Source: Tyto alba
Taxonomy: Eukaryota > Chordata > Aves > Strigiformes > Tytonidae
Reading direction: 5' to 3'
Assembly (NCBI RefSeq): GCF_018691265.1
Contig: NW_024881327.1
Span: forward strand, 23,801,936-23,865,935
Length of the DNA stretch: 64,000 nt
Under the pieces are notes generated by a model. It did no database searches, was not told where the DNA came from, and saw only the letters and a program-made list of their open reading frames with translations. Position numbers and translations under genes: made by a program. Every line of letters begins with the position of its first letter. The first letter of the stretch is position 1. Positions 49,983 through 64,000 of the stretch are shown here, one piece after another.

Positions 49983-51413
49983 GGGGATGAAGCACTGCTC
50001 AATCCAGGGGTGAGTACAGAGATCTTTTTTTTTCTGTACTATCCTTCTTAAGCATTTCAGCCTGAAATCCAGCAACATTTTACAAGTACCATCCCAGTGT
50101 ATTTTACATCTTACCAAAACTTTCCACCTTTGATATAAGTTTGTCTGATTTATTTTGCACAAACAAAACACTGAGGCAGGTAGACTTCTGTGGTTACTTA
50201 ATCTGTTAGTTTTGCTTAAAATTTTAATCAGATGGAAATACAGACATAATCAGGTGGGTTTCCTTTGCAGGGTTCTTTTGGAAAGCCTATTTTCAGAAGG
50301 GGAAAATTTACCACATTTTAGTCCGGTAGGCTTCTTTAGATTTAAGCAGCCAAAACCAGCAAATGCCATATGTTAGCTGTATATGTCATATTCCAGCTGT
50401 GGTGTAGTTCATTTAACAAGTCCAATGCAGGGAAAAATAGGCATTTACCAGGAAAATTCTATTCTAAGGTGATTTTCCCATCTTTTTCCCAGAACTATTA
50501 ATGAGTTACCATCTAGCTTACCTTAACATTTAAGTCATTGACCTACTGTTATTCTTTTTCAGAACTTTGTAATTTTAGTTCAAATGGAAAATTAAAAGCA
50601 GGAGGAAAGGAAATATCAATAGATGTCTTTTTTCTTGTAATGAAAAATGAGACCATAATTTTAAAATGTATTAATAGATACAGTACCTAAATCATTGCAG
50701 TATCCAAACAAAATACCAAAGCACAACACAGTCTTTTAAAAATGCTGAAGGAACCCAAATCTACCAAAACTTGACTGCTAGGAATGAACCACAGAGGCAC
50801 ATATCTTCTAAGGAAGAAGAAATTACTCATTTTGCATATAGATTGACTCAGGAAATCCAGGCATAGAGAGATGGATTTTGTTACTGGCCTCATGTTATTG
50901 GAGAAAAAAGTAAAGACATTTAGTATGATGTGCCAGCTGAAGAGATAAAAATCAGTGTCACCATGAAAGATAAAAGTGCATATGACATGCAATTTTGTTA
51001 CTGAAGGGAAAATGTCACAACATCTGAGTTTAATGATAAATTTAAAAATTGACGTCTGTATTTGTGGTATGTATAAAATTACTTGAGCCACAATAATATC
51101 TGAAATAAAATCCCTGAAGTCAAAAAATTATTGCTGAGTTTTATTTACTGGGAGTAGTAAATATTTCTAAAACAGTTGGAGCAGTCCTCAAGCTCTGTTT
51201 ATAATTAAATAGGAACAAAAATTGTATGCATAGTTTTAAGTAGATTTTGATCTACCACAAAAGCAACAGTATAAACCAACAGCTAGTTTGCATGTCTGGA
51301 AGGAAATAGGAAATGAAGTGGTGTTTTGAAAGTGTAGGAAAAATGGTAAAGTAGATGAACATCCACCAAATTTTTAAAAAGTCAAAATATTTTAAAGGAG
51401 ATATGAAATCCAC

Positions 51414-51435
51414 AAAAAAAAAAAAAAAAAAAAAA
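51414..51435. repeat. Run of 22 A
   Basis: A pure homopolymer followed by CCAAAACAAAAAACC. It could be a retroposon tail, but the sequence upstream is not recognisable as any gene or element. Confidence 0.95.
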
Positions 51436-53689
51436 CCAAAACAAAAAACCATAGTCTCAATTAGAAGCTTCAGTAGAGAACATATTTATATGAAAGCAAA
51501 CACCAGTGCTAGCTCAGCAGCAATGATTTTAGCTACAACAGCTCAGCCAGGTACAGACCAAATGTTTATAGAGATTACAAGAGGGAAAAATATCAGTGGG
51601 CTAAGTTTAAATTAGAGACTGATGTATAATTCAGAGCAATATCCATATGGGCATACAAATGATTACTTTTCTCAAAACCCTTCACATCTGCCACAAGAAG
51701 ATTGCTTCATCATGGAGGGGAGAGGCTACACTGAGGGCAAGAGGTAGGAATAATGATCACAGATCACACAGAAGGTCTATTTTACACTGAAAACTCATGA
51801 ATACCCCAAGGCTTGATCCAAAAATGTGCTTGGCTCTTTCATTAATTAAATTAATAACAACATAGTAAGCATTCCAAGTCTACCAATATGTAGCAGGTGA
51901 TTTACTCAAGGGCAGTGCACCTTATGGTAAGGGCACTGTTCTTTTGAATACAAATCTCTGACGTGTACAACTATAAATTTTTCACTGAGTCATCCCTTTA
52001 TCCTCCTTCATGCATTGTTTTTACATGGGTTTTTCATACAGGAAAAAAACCCAGAAATAACTGTGAGACAAACTATACAACAAGAAAATCTTCTACAGGA
52101 AAGCTGATGCTTCATGAAATCAGCAGTGTCAATGAATGTACAATGGAACCAGACCGTTAGCAGATGATGTAATGAGCTAAACTGCATGACATTTGATTTT
52201 TCAGTGTATGGAGATTCAGTGTAAAGAACTGTCAAAAAATATACATATAGAAAGAATTGGGGGATGTGTATTTTCAGCACTGTAAATACAGGTTTCTTCA
52301 TCTACGTAAAGGAATATGATACTCTGGACCATACCACCTTGGAAAGATAATAGGGTAGAGAAGATGCATTAAATCCAGTCAGATACAACATCACAGCTAC
52401 TGAGATTTGACATGCTACTTATACTTATTCATTAGAAAATATCAAATTACTTTTGTGGAGATAGGAAAGAGGTAATCAGGAATGCGGCTATACTACCTCA
52501 GTATGTATGTATGCAGGGGCAGTGTGTTTGTGTTGTTTCATTCTATAATTGTACTTGTATGTATGAAGTATTATATCTGAAGGAGAGATCCATCTATCTG
52601 GGTTTCTGAAATTATTAAATTGTCTCCTGCATTATCTTGTTAGCATTCCTGTAGCATAAACTCTTAGCATCCTTGTTGTTACCATTATGAAAATTTTGCA
52701 TGTCATGCGAATATTGTCTTTCTAGTTATATAGGCTGTTGAGTTTTCTTTTTAACCTCATTTGATTAATTTTTTCATACCCAACATTTGGCAAGGGCAGG
52801 CAGAGAATTGCTGGAACCTCTAGGAGTTAATTTTCTTTATCTCAACAGTTATCTCTCAATCTTTTTACTTCATGTGCTGTAACCTGTGCATACATATAGT
52901 TGTTTTCATAAAGAAAATATATTCTATTATTCAAGCCCTATTGCTTAGTAATATTAATTTAAAGCAAGCATCTTTTCATTTGTTCCTTGGTCCTAAACCT
53001 ATAGATATCAGAGAATGATTGTGTGAAGAGTTCTTGCTGAAAACACTTGAAAGATCCTCAGGAAAGAAAGAAAAAAAAAAAAAATCCTTAATTTACAAAC
53101 TGACATTCAGAAAAATGCTACAATTGCCTGTTTCAAATGCAGGTTCATACTTTTGCAAACAAGTTATCCTGATTTTTACCAAGCTATATGATGAACAATA
53201 TCAGGGAAAAACAGCTTCATAACAAATGTTCATAAATTCTATTTTTCATATTGTTTTATCAACTCTGTCTCTTCTCTGATAAAGTTGTATTTTAATGTTA
53301 GTTACATTTGTTGAGTAGAGAAGATATGTAGCAATTAGCTATATCATTCTCATTCAGCCATTAACTAAAGAGGGACATACAGACATAAGCAAACTGCTGG
53401 TCTACTTTCCAGTCTCTCTATATGTGACTATACACCATCAAACAAAAAAAACCTCCTGTAAGTCCCTCCACAAAAAAAACATAACCTATGTTTTATAAAA
53501 AAGGATGTATGTTGATTACATTCGTATAGAATTCTACTTTAAATGATGGAACTCCCTTACAAATTCACAAAAGTAATGGTAGAGTAAATCCTCCTTACAT
53601 AGCAAAAAAAACCCCAAAACACCCACAAACAAACCCTTAAAATATTTCTGTACTTAACGTCTTGACAATATTCATCAGAATAAAAAGCA

Positions 53690-53720
53690 CATATATATAT
53701 ATACACACACACATATATAT
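53690..53720. repeat. Compound (AT)n/(AC)n microsatellite
   Basis: CATATATATATATA is followed by CACACACACA and then TATATAT. It is likely to be polymorphic in length. Confidence 0.9.
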
Positions 53721-56700
53721 TGCTCAGGAACTTTTGAATATGCTTTCTGTGAGGGCATGACACCAGTTCAATAACGACATTGCCAAACAGGTGAAATGTT
53801 AACCTGAAATTTCCATAGAGTGAACCTCAACAATTTTACTTTTTTTTTTTTTTTTTAAGGATCACTTCTAGGCATATTTTAGATGCTTTATTATCTGAAT
53901 CTGTTGCAACAGTAAGGTAGATAGTTGGAGGGATAAGATTAGCACATGCTGCTTCCCCTTGGCTTACAGACATTGTGCCGTTTGGTTTCTGACCTCTTAA
54001 ATGAAAAATGGAAACTTTCCCATAAAACCCTGGGGATTCAATTTCTCAGAAAGGTTCCTTTGTTAAGGAGGAGGTAGAAGGGATAACTATCATAGCACAG
54101 CTAAAATGTTAAAATGGCCTGAATAGAAAACCTACTGCCCTGTAGTATTAATATATGAAGTTTAATGTATTAGAAGCCTCATACATTTTGACATCTTTGA
54201 CTTATATTATTGGTGAACCTTATCATTGTGATTAGAGAACTCCTTTTCATCGTGGTTGTGGGTTGTGAGCTATTTACACTGCTGTGTATGCAATGCTGCA
54301 GCTTATTTGCTAACAGCACTGGTCTATGAAATGGCTGGCCCACAAAACCACTTTTAAAAATTCACATAGTTCAGGGTCATCCTCCACAGTCAAATATAGA
54401 CAATCGCAGAAGGAAAGAAGTGTGACAGCCAGGATTAGCAAGGCACATGCACCATCTCCCTGGCCAGGGAAGGGGCTGCATTATGCTAACATGTACATGA
54501 GGCAAGAACATTACATGGTGGCACTACCTTGACTCCTTTGAGAAAAACTGAAGTGATGTATTTGCAGTTGAGAATAAAATAGAGTAACTCTGAGCTGTTG
54601 AAGCCATTTTTATCACTTAAATTGTCCTTAGCAAGCTCTGGAACAGTACGACTGTAGATTGGCTACCCTCCTCTCAGCTGCGTCAGAATGGTCATTTCAC
54701 TCAGGTGAAGATCTGGCTTTTGTTTTAAATGAAATCAGCAACACAGATTGATAACAATTTCTATCTGCTCTTGTTTACTATTTTATCTCCACACAACTAT
54801 GAAATTATTGAATCATATTCTACCCATCATGATAGATACATATTTCCTCTCAAAGCATTTGCCACAGAAATTATTCCCCACTTTGTATAGGACAAGATAC
54901 ACTTCATTCTCTCAGAAGCAGGTCTTGAAATCACTAAAGGGAACAGTTTCACAAGCTTTACCGTTTTCTTCACAGCTGACAGTAATTTCAGAAGAACGCC
55001 TCCAGCTCTTTAACTGTTTCATTTATAGCTGTAGCAAATGTCAATAAAATTAATATGAATGGCAGAACATTTTTTTAAAAGCATTTAAAATTTTAGCAAA
55101 GAACAGTGCTCACAGGAGTGCCTCATTGGAATTTTTACTCACATAAAATTATGTTGTTGCTTCTGTGTTATATGAGGCCACTGTATTGCCTGAAATTAGG
55201 TCCCACCTGTGCTGCTGATTTAGCCAAGAAGTCATCCAGGCCCTTGCACACACTTTTTAAACCATTGCCTTTGTTCTTTGGTGCCAAGCTTGAGACATGC
55301 ACTGAGTTAACAGAGAAAGGAATAAAAAGATCATCAAATAAATTGTTCTTTTGGAATTTATAATCTCTCACATAATTACTTTGGTTTTAGGATATGTTGT
55401 GTATCCCAGTTATTTATGTGCTGTTCCATAAGGATATTAATGGAGCATCAGGTAAAGCTGTTCCCCTTAAAATAAGATTTTAAATTTTTAAGGCCTTGAG
55501 GCTGTGTTTTCTTTCTTTGTTTATGCTGTTATGTAACTGTCTGGGTTGGAAACTTTTTGTACGAAAAAGTTTCAATAACTGTCCAACAAGATGGAACTTA
55601 TTGGCAGTGCCAAATGGAGCACAGATAGCAGTAGTGGCTTAGGGCCATTATTTCCATTCCAAATGTGGTTTTAACTATTGAAGGTGGTATTTCATATGGG
55701 ATGTTTTTTCAGGAATTTCATAAAAGGGAGTGTCATCCTAGAACAGGCGAGCACTAGCTAATAGGATACCTGTGTTCATGGTCCCAGTTAACAATTTTTG
55801 GAATAGTGGTTTAAATCTGGGTCATTTATTCAGTTTACTTAGGAATATAGGTGTAATTTCATCCTTATCACAAAGATAAGGTTTAAGATACAGAATTAAA
55901 TAACAATTTAGCTCTTTATAAGAAATTGGTTTTTTATTGTCTGAGTGTATTGCAGTGAGAAGGGCATAGGTCAAAGATTCATACCTTTCTTTAAGGTACT
56001 CAGAGAACTACATTTATTCCAGATGTAACTGACCCAACAACTCAGATTGTTATTGCTCTTTTCTGTGTGGTGACTTGTACTGTCTCTGTCTCAGGCACCC
56101 ATTGCTTTCAGAAGAATATTTATATCTTTATCAGTGAAGCCTATGAGAGGTATGGTCTAAATGCCAGATTTCAAAATATAGCTCTTGCCATCTAATACGA
56201 AAGGTAATGCTTTTTCTCACTTACTTTGCAATGCAAGCCAAACTGTTTTAAAGAGAGCTCTAAAACTAAGCACATAAAAGCAGCCCTTGCAGACAATAAA
56301 GTCTACATGATGAATGTTTATTCCCAGTGCTACTAATGATGAGGGTTCTTGGCTTGAATGATAAGTGGGTTTGGTATCTATCACTAAAATGTCAGCAGCT
56401 TAGAGGGCAGACTTTTAGCTGTAAGGCCAGGAGCTTCTGAACACCTTCACTCATTAGTTACTCCCTGTGCACAAGGTTAAATCCTGTTATGGACAGTCAT
56501 TCTCTGCTCTGAGTTAATCAAAGTAATAGTTAACATCGATACACACTTGCAATAAAGCTTACATGCAACTGTGGCAAACGGTTAGCAGAATAAACAGGAT
56601 CTAATGGGATGATGGTGTTGGAGCAATCAGTAGGGGACTGTGAAGTTCATATTAAGAGTGATTGACTCTTCAGAAATGAGTTGTGTGATAGTTTTAGTTT

Positions 56701-59700
56701 TTCTGTGTAATATATACAGGACACTTTCTTTAAATTTAGAGGACTACAAAAATATTTGAGTATTCCAAAAAAGTTTATCTGATTGGGATTTTATAGCTGA
56801 TTTCAGAAATAGTGTAAATTTGCACTGCTGCTCCTTTAAGATAGGGAGTATTTCAAGTATCCAAGAGTTTGGATTGCCAAATCTGAAGTATTAGTAAACT
56901 GAAGGATGCAATAGAGGTTAAGGAAAAATAGCAATGAGAGAAAAGTGTATTGACCATGCTGCACTACTGATGAAAATACTGACTCATCATTTTGTAAATT
57001 ACTGTTGTAACATCATGCTAAATGAATTGGTTTGGGGAATCAGTTGGGAAAGAAACAAACAGGAATTCACAGCAATTTATAGAAGTAATGGTGAGAGTTT
57101 CTGTATGAAAAAAATGTATTCTCAGTGGAGATCTACTATTGGGACTTTCTTTGGTAAGAAAAATGGCAGAGAATATAATCATCATATTTACTTTTAAGCA
57201 TTTAATTTTATTGGGATTTAGTGATATGCTATGAAGTAGGAATATTTTGAATAATACTGAAGACACCACAGTCTAGGTATCAACTATTCAGCTGATATGA
57301 ATCAGTATAACACTAGACTTCAGTAGAGTAACATGAGTTCTTACTGGTGATGGCTCTTTCCAGCATGTAAAAGTCTGTGAATAAAGGCAACAATGTGATT
57401 CCAGTCAAAAGGATGAAGATATTCTAGATTTTCATTATTTCCACAGAGGAGAATGGGCCTTGCTGTGATTTCTGGAAATAGTTTCAGGTTTTGTTTTTAT
57501 CTTTCGTGGATAACAATAACACTTGAATTCTGATTTACTTACATTTTGACACTAGAGAACTATTGCCTTTGTCAGTTCATATATACTGGAAGAGTGAAAT
57601 TAGCTTCACTTATGTTCCATGGCAGGAAGGAGGGGACTTCTAAACCAGAGAATCTTGCACATGGCTTTTACATCTGTAGGGACAATTTACAAGATGGCTT
57701 TTACACCTTCTTTGTGGTGTAGCCTCTACGAAATTAAAATCTGCAGTTTCCTTGGAAACAAAATTTCATATCATTCAAGACTTTGAAGTTAAAAAGGATT
57801 CTTACTCTTTTCTTAGTCATGCTGCATTTTGGTTCTGGAGTAAAACATGATTCTTTTTGATATGACATGAAAAATCCAAATGGAACAGAAAATTAGATAA
57901 TGAAAATGATAGCTGATGTCTGTAAGGAATCTGAATTAAGAGAAGCTTCATGAAATCAGCATTATTTTTCTTTACGTTATATGCCAACATGTTCTGTAAC
58001 TTGATTTTATTAATTAATGGGTGATATGGACGAGAGCACAGAAACACATATTCTGTGTTTTTCATATTCTGTCCCTACTGGAAACTTCACATGTGACTTG
58101 AGCAAATCACCTTATTTCTCACCAAAATGCTTGAATGCTTTTAACCAAAAGTTGCCATTTGGTGGAGGTCAAATGGTTTAAAATTTTCAGAAACATCAAA
58201 ATAGCTTATGCTGGTAATTCTGAAACCTATTTGATGGCAATGAGAGAAAGTAAACTCTGCTTTCCCTAATCCATTAGAATGCAAACTCTATCATGTATAT
58301 AACATAATTTCCTGGAAATTATTGCAACCACTCTTAATTCTCTCCTCACCCTGGAGGATTTTGAACACTTTTTTTATTCTTTAAGGTACTGCATAACATC
58401 TTGGTGTAGATTGCTTTCAAGTGCTTTCCACCAATGCCATTCCATCTTACCTGGAATACTTACATATGCACTGAAAAGGAGAGATAATAACTCTAATAAT
58501 GACTAAAAAGATCAGAGTTATAGATTTTAGGTAGTTATATAAAGTAAAACTGAAGTCATCAGAAGAAAATAAAATTATCTCATTTAATTCTCCCTCAACA
58601 TATGCAAGAGTACTATGATTAGGATCTTGATGATAAGATGGAGCTAAGATAAAGAGAAAATTCATTCTAGGATTGCTCTATAAGATGAAAGGTAGAAGGG
58701 AGCAAGACTGCTTTCTTATAAATGGAGTGACATCCTGTAAATGTAGTGCTTTCCTCCCATGGTTTTCTCCAAAAAAGGTGGGGTTTTTTCATGTTGAATG
58801 AAACACACTTCTCCGTATAAAAGAAATACTTTCATTTTTTTTTTGACCAAAAAGTTTGTTTTCAGTCAGTTCAAATGTGGTTTTTTTTCCCTTCAGTCCT
58901 CCCCCAGAAAATATTATTAATGCATCTCCTGAGTCTGTGCCTCAGCTTCTCATCTTTAATATGTAGTTAACAATACTTCCTTTCTTCTGCTGTTTCCCCA
59001 TCTATTCTATTTAGATGGTAACCTTCCAAGAGCAGAAGCTATTTCTCATTTAATTAGAAGAATTTATAGCACTCTAGTCTCAGAGAGGGCAACTAGACAC
59101 TATTGTAACATAAATAATGAAAGTATATCTATGAACAGTGGTTTCACACAGAAATTTCACTGGGACAGTTGATAACACACAGCAACACATTGAAATGCAC
59201 TGAATGTGTTGAAATGGTTAGACCGTTGGTGTGCAGCGTAATTCATGTGTGGCTCTGGTTTTAGTTGCTGTCTCAAATTACTAAAACTTTGGGGGGTAGA
59301 GGAGTCAGTGTTGGAAGATAATGCAGAGGAAGCTATTCCAGAGCACTGTCTTGGTAGGGACTGTTACAACCAGAACAATAGTTTTGTGATTATGAATAAT
59401 AAGGCAAGAATCTAAACCTAATTATTTACCAATGACCTGCTTTGCTTTATATTTAATTCATGAGAATGCTCAGTCATACAGACTCCTTTTTTTTCCATAC
59501 TTTTCAGTATTACTATTTGTTGTTGTTTCTGTTACTTTTTAAACTGTTACCTTTAATAAAGATTTACTTTATCATCATGATCATTAATCATAGTGCATTC
59601 CAAGAGAGACACAATCAGCAAAACCTTAAAGTACAGCTCATCTCACACCTGTCAGAACTTGCACAGATACAATAGACAGCAATTAATTAAGTTTTTTGAA

Positions 59701-62700
59701 CTTTTTTTGCAGTTGCTCTATACCCATTTTCCAGTAATTTCATAGGCCTTTTGATGAGAAGCATATATTCAGAAGCATTATAAAATATATGTAAATTTTT
59801 TGCTTGAAAAATGGGTGCATTAAGTACATCAGAGAAGAAATGGAAATGTAATGATTCATATTTTAACCTATTCTAAATTAAACTTAGAACATGAAGTCTT
59901 GACTCAAATTCATGGATTATTTTGTAGTAGTGAATCTGAATACACATTATCAGTATTGAACAACTCAGCACATCAGGTTCTGAAGTTGGAGTTCCTGTGA
60001 CATTAACAGGTACAGCTTTTAATCAAGGTAATGAGCCTGCGCATGCATTCATGCATGGATGCACATGTCCAGGTTCATTCTCTGGGGGATGATACATACC
60101 ACCAAACTGCAGTCTTTTATTCTTAAATGCAAATGTGTATCAGCTGGCCCTGTTGTCATAAATGAAGAGTTTCTAACAGACTTTAGGAAGAAACTAAATG
60201 CAAAACTTAATGGAACTGCATTAGCAATGATACAAGATAAAGTTATGAATATGTTTCTTAAAAGGCTAAGAATAAATATATAGACATCACAAAATAATTA
60301 CAATGTAGGTTGATATCTGCCTTGCTTTAATAACCATTTTTTAACATTACAAAGATGGACATATTCCAGCAATACCAAAATTATACAAATGGATGAAAAT
60401 GAACACTCAAAATAAGAAACTGCAATTTCTGCTCTGGTCTGTGCATGAAAGAGTAAAATGATGCAAAGGATTTACTGACCAAACACCTAGCACATATCTT
60501 GAAAGACTCTAAACAATAAGATTGCATTCAAGTCTGCAGTCATTTGCTATTTATATAAAAATTTTCAACTCGGAAGGTCAGCTAAAAAGCATCTGAATCA
60601 AACAGGGAACTCACTCCTCCTGATATTCCCAAACTTTATTTCCTCTATAATGAGAAAAACTGTTACAAACTTACTCAGCACATTTGAAGTTCAGTATTTC
60701 TCTCTGCCTTAATGCCATGACATAAGATCTAGAGCTAGCATGGTTTTATAAGACTGTACAAGAGACACACTTCTTGAGTCATCTGGGGAACTACCTGAGG
60801 TATTAAGAAGACCTCACTTTCTTTTTGTTCCTGTGCCCCAAGGTATACCCTATGAATTTAAGGTTAGGTCTTCTGGACCTACCTTGATTCTTCTCCCTCC
60901 TGCTTCCATCAACCTGCCTCTGTTTGCAAACAATCTTTTACACCTTGGTATTTCAGTCATGCCCAACAAAAGCCTTGTGTAGCTTCTCTCTAAACCTTCT
61001 TAGTTGTTAGGGAGAAAGTTGGAGATATAAATAAGGATGTGATTGAGCAAAGTAATTGTTGGTCACAAAAAACTACCAAGCAGAAAAAAAAAGCTTAAAA
61101 GGAAGATTCTACTTTTAAAACCACCAGTTAGATGAAAAGCATGCTAATATAGCCCTAATCTGAAAGTACAGTTTGTCAAGAAAAGAGGAAACAAAATGGA
61201 GTGTATTTGAAACAACACAAAGGGAAGCTTAATATACGCTGATCAGACTTTTCCAGTGGATGGGTAAAATAATCTGTTTCATTGCAACTACAGCCTTTTA
61301 TAACAGTGTTACAAATCATGCTGTTTATAGCTAATAGAGATTCCTAAATATTGAATCTGGGTTTGTATCACATCAGAGAGCTTTTCTGGTTGCCACTAGC
61401 AGGCACCTCTTCCTCTCCTGTCCTTTTCAGTACTAATTACCAAAGGGACTTGTAAACATTTTATAGAGATTATTACTATGTAATATACACATGAGGGAAA
61501 ATGAGTGCTTTCCTCCCTGACATGTTAAGATTGCCCAATATTGTAAAGTTGCATTTATCCCTTTCCTACAGAAGCATGTTGGGTTTCATAACCATTCACT
61601 TGTATGTAGCCTTCCAAGGCTTTTATGCAGACTGAGCTTTTCTTTCTTCTACACCTTTAAAAAATGTATTGCCCTTGGCATCATCATCATCAGCTGTGTT
61701 TCTATCCACTTTATTTTACATCTTCCTGTACACTGACTACTTTACCTGATTTAAAAATCTGAGTAAAATAAATTAATGCAGTTCATTACTTCACTGAGAG
61801 CAGAACAATTCGAGCAACTATTTTGGATGGAAACAGTTTTAGATATAAACCTCAAAAAAAAAATTATATGATTTAATACAAACTAGAAAGGATCAAGAAG
61901 CAAAAAGTAGTGTGTTTCTGTTTTTTCAAGGAATAAGCCATAAGCAGAATAGGCCATAAGATATAAGCAGAAAAGGGCAGTTTGTGTAACTTGTGTCAGA
62001 TGAAAATGACCTGTAGAGTTGACAGTTTAGGCATGTTTAGTGTAACCTCTTCTACAAAAACAAGTGTTTATATGGATTATTTGCCACATTTGCCTTTATC
62101 TTTAGGCAAGTATAGAATTGCCAGGTGATAGACAGACCAATTTCTATATCAGTTTAAAAACAGCAGCAACAATATGTGGATTGTTTTAAACTGTGAAATC
62201 ACAGTGGGTGACAGGATTAATTAAATGAACTCTAGAGAAAAAGCACTAATAGATCAGAACTTCTGTGAGACATTTGACAAGGCGTGGAGTGCTTTAATCC
62301 CGCATCTGAACAAAAAGAGCATTGAATGGTCTTTGTGCATACTTTGAGCACCTGAAGCTGACTCCCAGCCAGCTAATTCTCAACTTGTGTACTAGACACT
62401 TGAAATATTTCTTGCTCTGTGCAAGACATGGTGAGAAGTAATACTTTCTACATCAGTGCAACATTAGACATTAATTTTAATAGCCTATCCGAAATCTAGG
62501 AAGTATCTACCAAAACCAGGAGGAAAGGAGATATTATCCCTGCTGAATGGGGCAAATGTATGTCCAAGACAAGAGAATTCAAAGGGCTGACAGTGTGCAA
62601 ATTTAGTTTATAAGCTTCAAGATTAACTCCAGCAGCGTTCTAGGATGCAACAAACTGGGAAGCAGCAATATGGAAGTACAACCCCAAAACAAAATAGAAA

Positions 62701-63217
62701 CCAAACTCCCAATCAGAAAAGAGCAAAATATACAAATATGTAGAATGGGAACAGGGAAGTTTTAATGAGCATATAGACAGGTAAAAATCAACAGATATTA
62801 AAAATAAAAATGGGAGGCAGGTAAAATTCTAAATAATATGAAATTAGATTACTTTATCTGTCCTTTAAATTAAAAAAGAGCAATCAGTATTTGCTCTAAA
62901 TGTTAATGACAATGAAGTAGAAGTTATTAGCTTAATATTTGGAATTATTTTATTGGAGTACTGATCTATCTTTTGACAGATGTTTCTTCTGCAGGTACAG
63001 GAAGAATATATTCTTTGATTCAGTTTTCAACTAATTCAGTTCAATAACAACTTCATTCAAAGCTGGAAAATCAAATAAGAGCAGAGAAATGAGGGAAAGC
63101 TTTTCTTCTGTTTCAATTTGAGAATATAATAATGTATGTGGTAGTGAGATCTCAGAAACTTCTGAAACCTTGAAGGAACTGGCAGCTACATTTGCTTTAA
63201 ATTGTTTGAATCAATTT

Positions 63218-63232
63218 TGTGTGTGTGTGTGT
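63218..63232. repeat. Short (TG)n microsatellite
   Basis: About seven TG units in unique DNA, followed by TCTGTGG. Confidence 0.9.
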
Positions 63233-64000
63233 CTGTGGTCAAAATATAATTTGACATAGTGTTGGGAACCTACTCCTGTCAGTTGTTATCTTGCTTGTGA
63301 TTTTTCAGTTGTGTTTTGGGGTGATTCAGGGACACTTGGACTCATGCTCATTATGTGACCGAGGGTTTGTGGGTCTGATTTTACACTTGGATGGCAACTC
63401 TTTGCCTGCGTCTCTGATGAAAAAAATGTATAGGAAGCAGCAGGGCTTTCCTGACCAAAAAGGGCTGTCAGATTATCTCTTTCTTGGCCTCCAACCAGTA
63501 CTGTCAGGCTATTGAGTTCTATTTTATCGGGTAACCGTTACTCACTGATATCACCTCAAACCCACGATGCCATTTTCCATCTCATCTCTTTTACAAGATG
63601 GAAAAGCAGAGATGAGAAGCAGTAGTTGCCTCAGGTTTAGAAAAGAAATCTGTCCATCGTCACCACAGAAACTTCTTAGAGCTCTTATTTCATCTGAGAG
63701 ACTAAAGCAGCAGGATGATGGGTAGTACTATTCTTGTGAAGTACTTAAAAGTTGCAAAAAAATGAAAGAAATCCCATTCTTCCTGATGTCTGCCAAATAT
63801 GAAACTTACCAGGAACTTTTACAGCTGGAGTCCTGGTAGCAAAATGGAAGGAAGTATCTGGATTGATTTTGTATGAGGCAGTCAGTTTCTTTGATGACAA
63901 ATGATAAATACTTGTAACCACTTTGCATGGAAAAGCTGGTGATAATAAAGATGATATGGGAATGAAAGCTTCTCCATGTAGTGTAATACCATCTATTACC

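Larger units (their letters stand above)
49983..64000. other. Unique AT-rich non-coding DNA with simple repeats
   Basis: About 14 kb without a gene that I can support. Open frames are at most 134 codons (50687-51091, -), and overlap in composition-driven ways. Simple repeats are listed separately; short poly(A) or poly(T) runs also occur at 53071-53084 and 53840-53856. Some A-rich sequence near 62.2-62.8 kb faintly recalls old LINE sequence, but not enough to call. Confidence 0.45.

Noticed and set aside
62200..62800. Possible further ancient LINE remnant (a GACATTTGACAAGG-like word near 62271)
   Set aside because: Only one short word recalls a CR1 reverse-transcriptase block and the following sequence does not continue the match.
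1..64000. CRISPR array, operon or bacterial mobile element
   Set aside because: No regularly spaced direct repeats, no dense coding and no ribosome-binding sites are present; the repeats are vertebrate retroelements.

Overview
The window looks like ordinary non-coding DNA from a bird nuclear genome, either intergenic or deep inside a large intron. The DNA is AT-rich and stop codons are frequent in all six frames. I found no protein-coding gene, tRNA, rRNA or CRISPR that I can support. The bird assignment rests on the repeats. There are two well-preserved CR1 LINE fragments with the typical avian CR1 3' end (an ATTCTATG-type 8-mer tail), at about 11.2-12.0 kb and 43.8-44.9 kb. There are also several endogenous-retrovirus long terminal repeats (LTRs) of kinds common in birds, especially the family whose minus-strand copy reads TGTCATGGTTTAACCCCAGC on the + strand. 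One LTR resembles avian alpharetroviruses. A neoavian bird is most likely. This is recognition from memory, not a database search.

Layout. 0-2.4 kb: unique DNA with an old, decayed CR1 piece (1272-1615, minus). 2.41-2.69 kb: a short alpharetrovirus-like solo LTR (+) flanked by a 5-bp GGTAG duplication. 2.9-6.1 kb: simple repeats and a recent 80-bp tandem duplication (4186-4351). 6.1-11.2 kb: featureless. 11.2-12.0 kb: CR1 (minus). 15.8-17.2 kb: a minus-strand LTR with a second, unrelated minus-strand LTR inserted in it. 17.8-18.4 kb: a plus-strand relative of the outer LTR. 25.0-26.1 kb: a 1.07-kb minus-strand solo LTR with a perfect 5-bp AGGCC duplication. 29.3-30.8 kb: a very old CR1 fragment (+) in which decayed reverse-transcriptase sequence can still be followed. 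36-37.5 kb: two GC-richer segments that I cannot classify. 43.8-44.9 kb: CR1 (+) with a decayed reverse transcriptase. 49.5-50.0 kb: a plus-strand LTR with a clean TATA box. 50-64 kb: unique AT-rich DNA with scattered simple repeats.

Nothing here works together as a pathway or operon. The story is one of successive transposon and retrovirus insertions: very old CR1 first, then younger CR1, then LTRs, including LTR into LTR. All LTRs appear to be solo, because I see no gag, pol or env sequence and no primer-binding site beside them. The ORFs available are consistent with chance or with transposon remnants. I found no previously undescribed system. The most useful leads are the dated nesting order, the apparently intact LTR promoters, the recent tandem duplication and the unclassified GC-richer patches.
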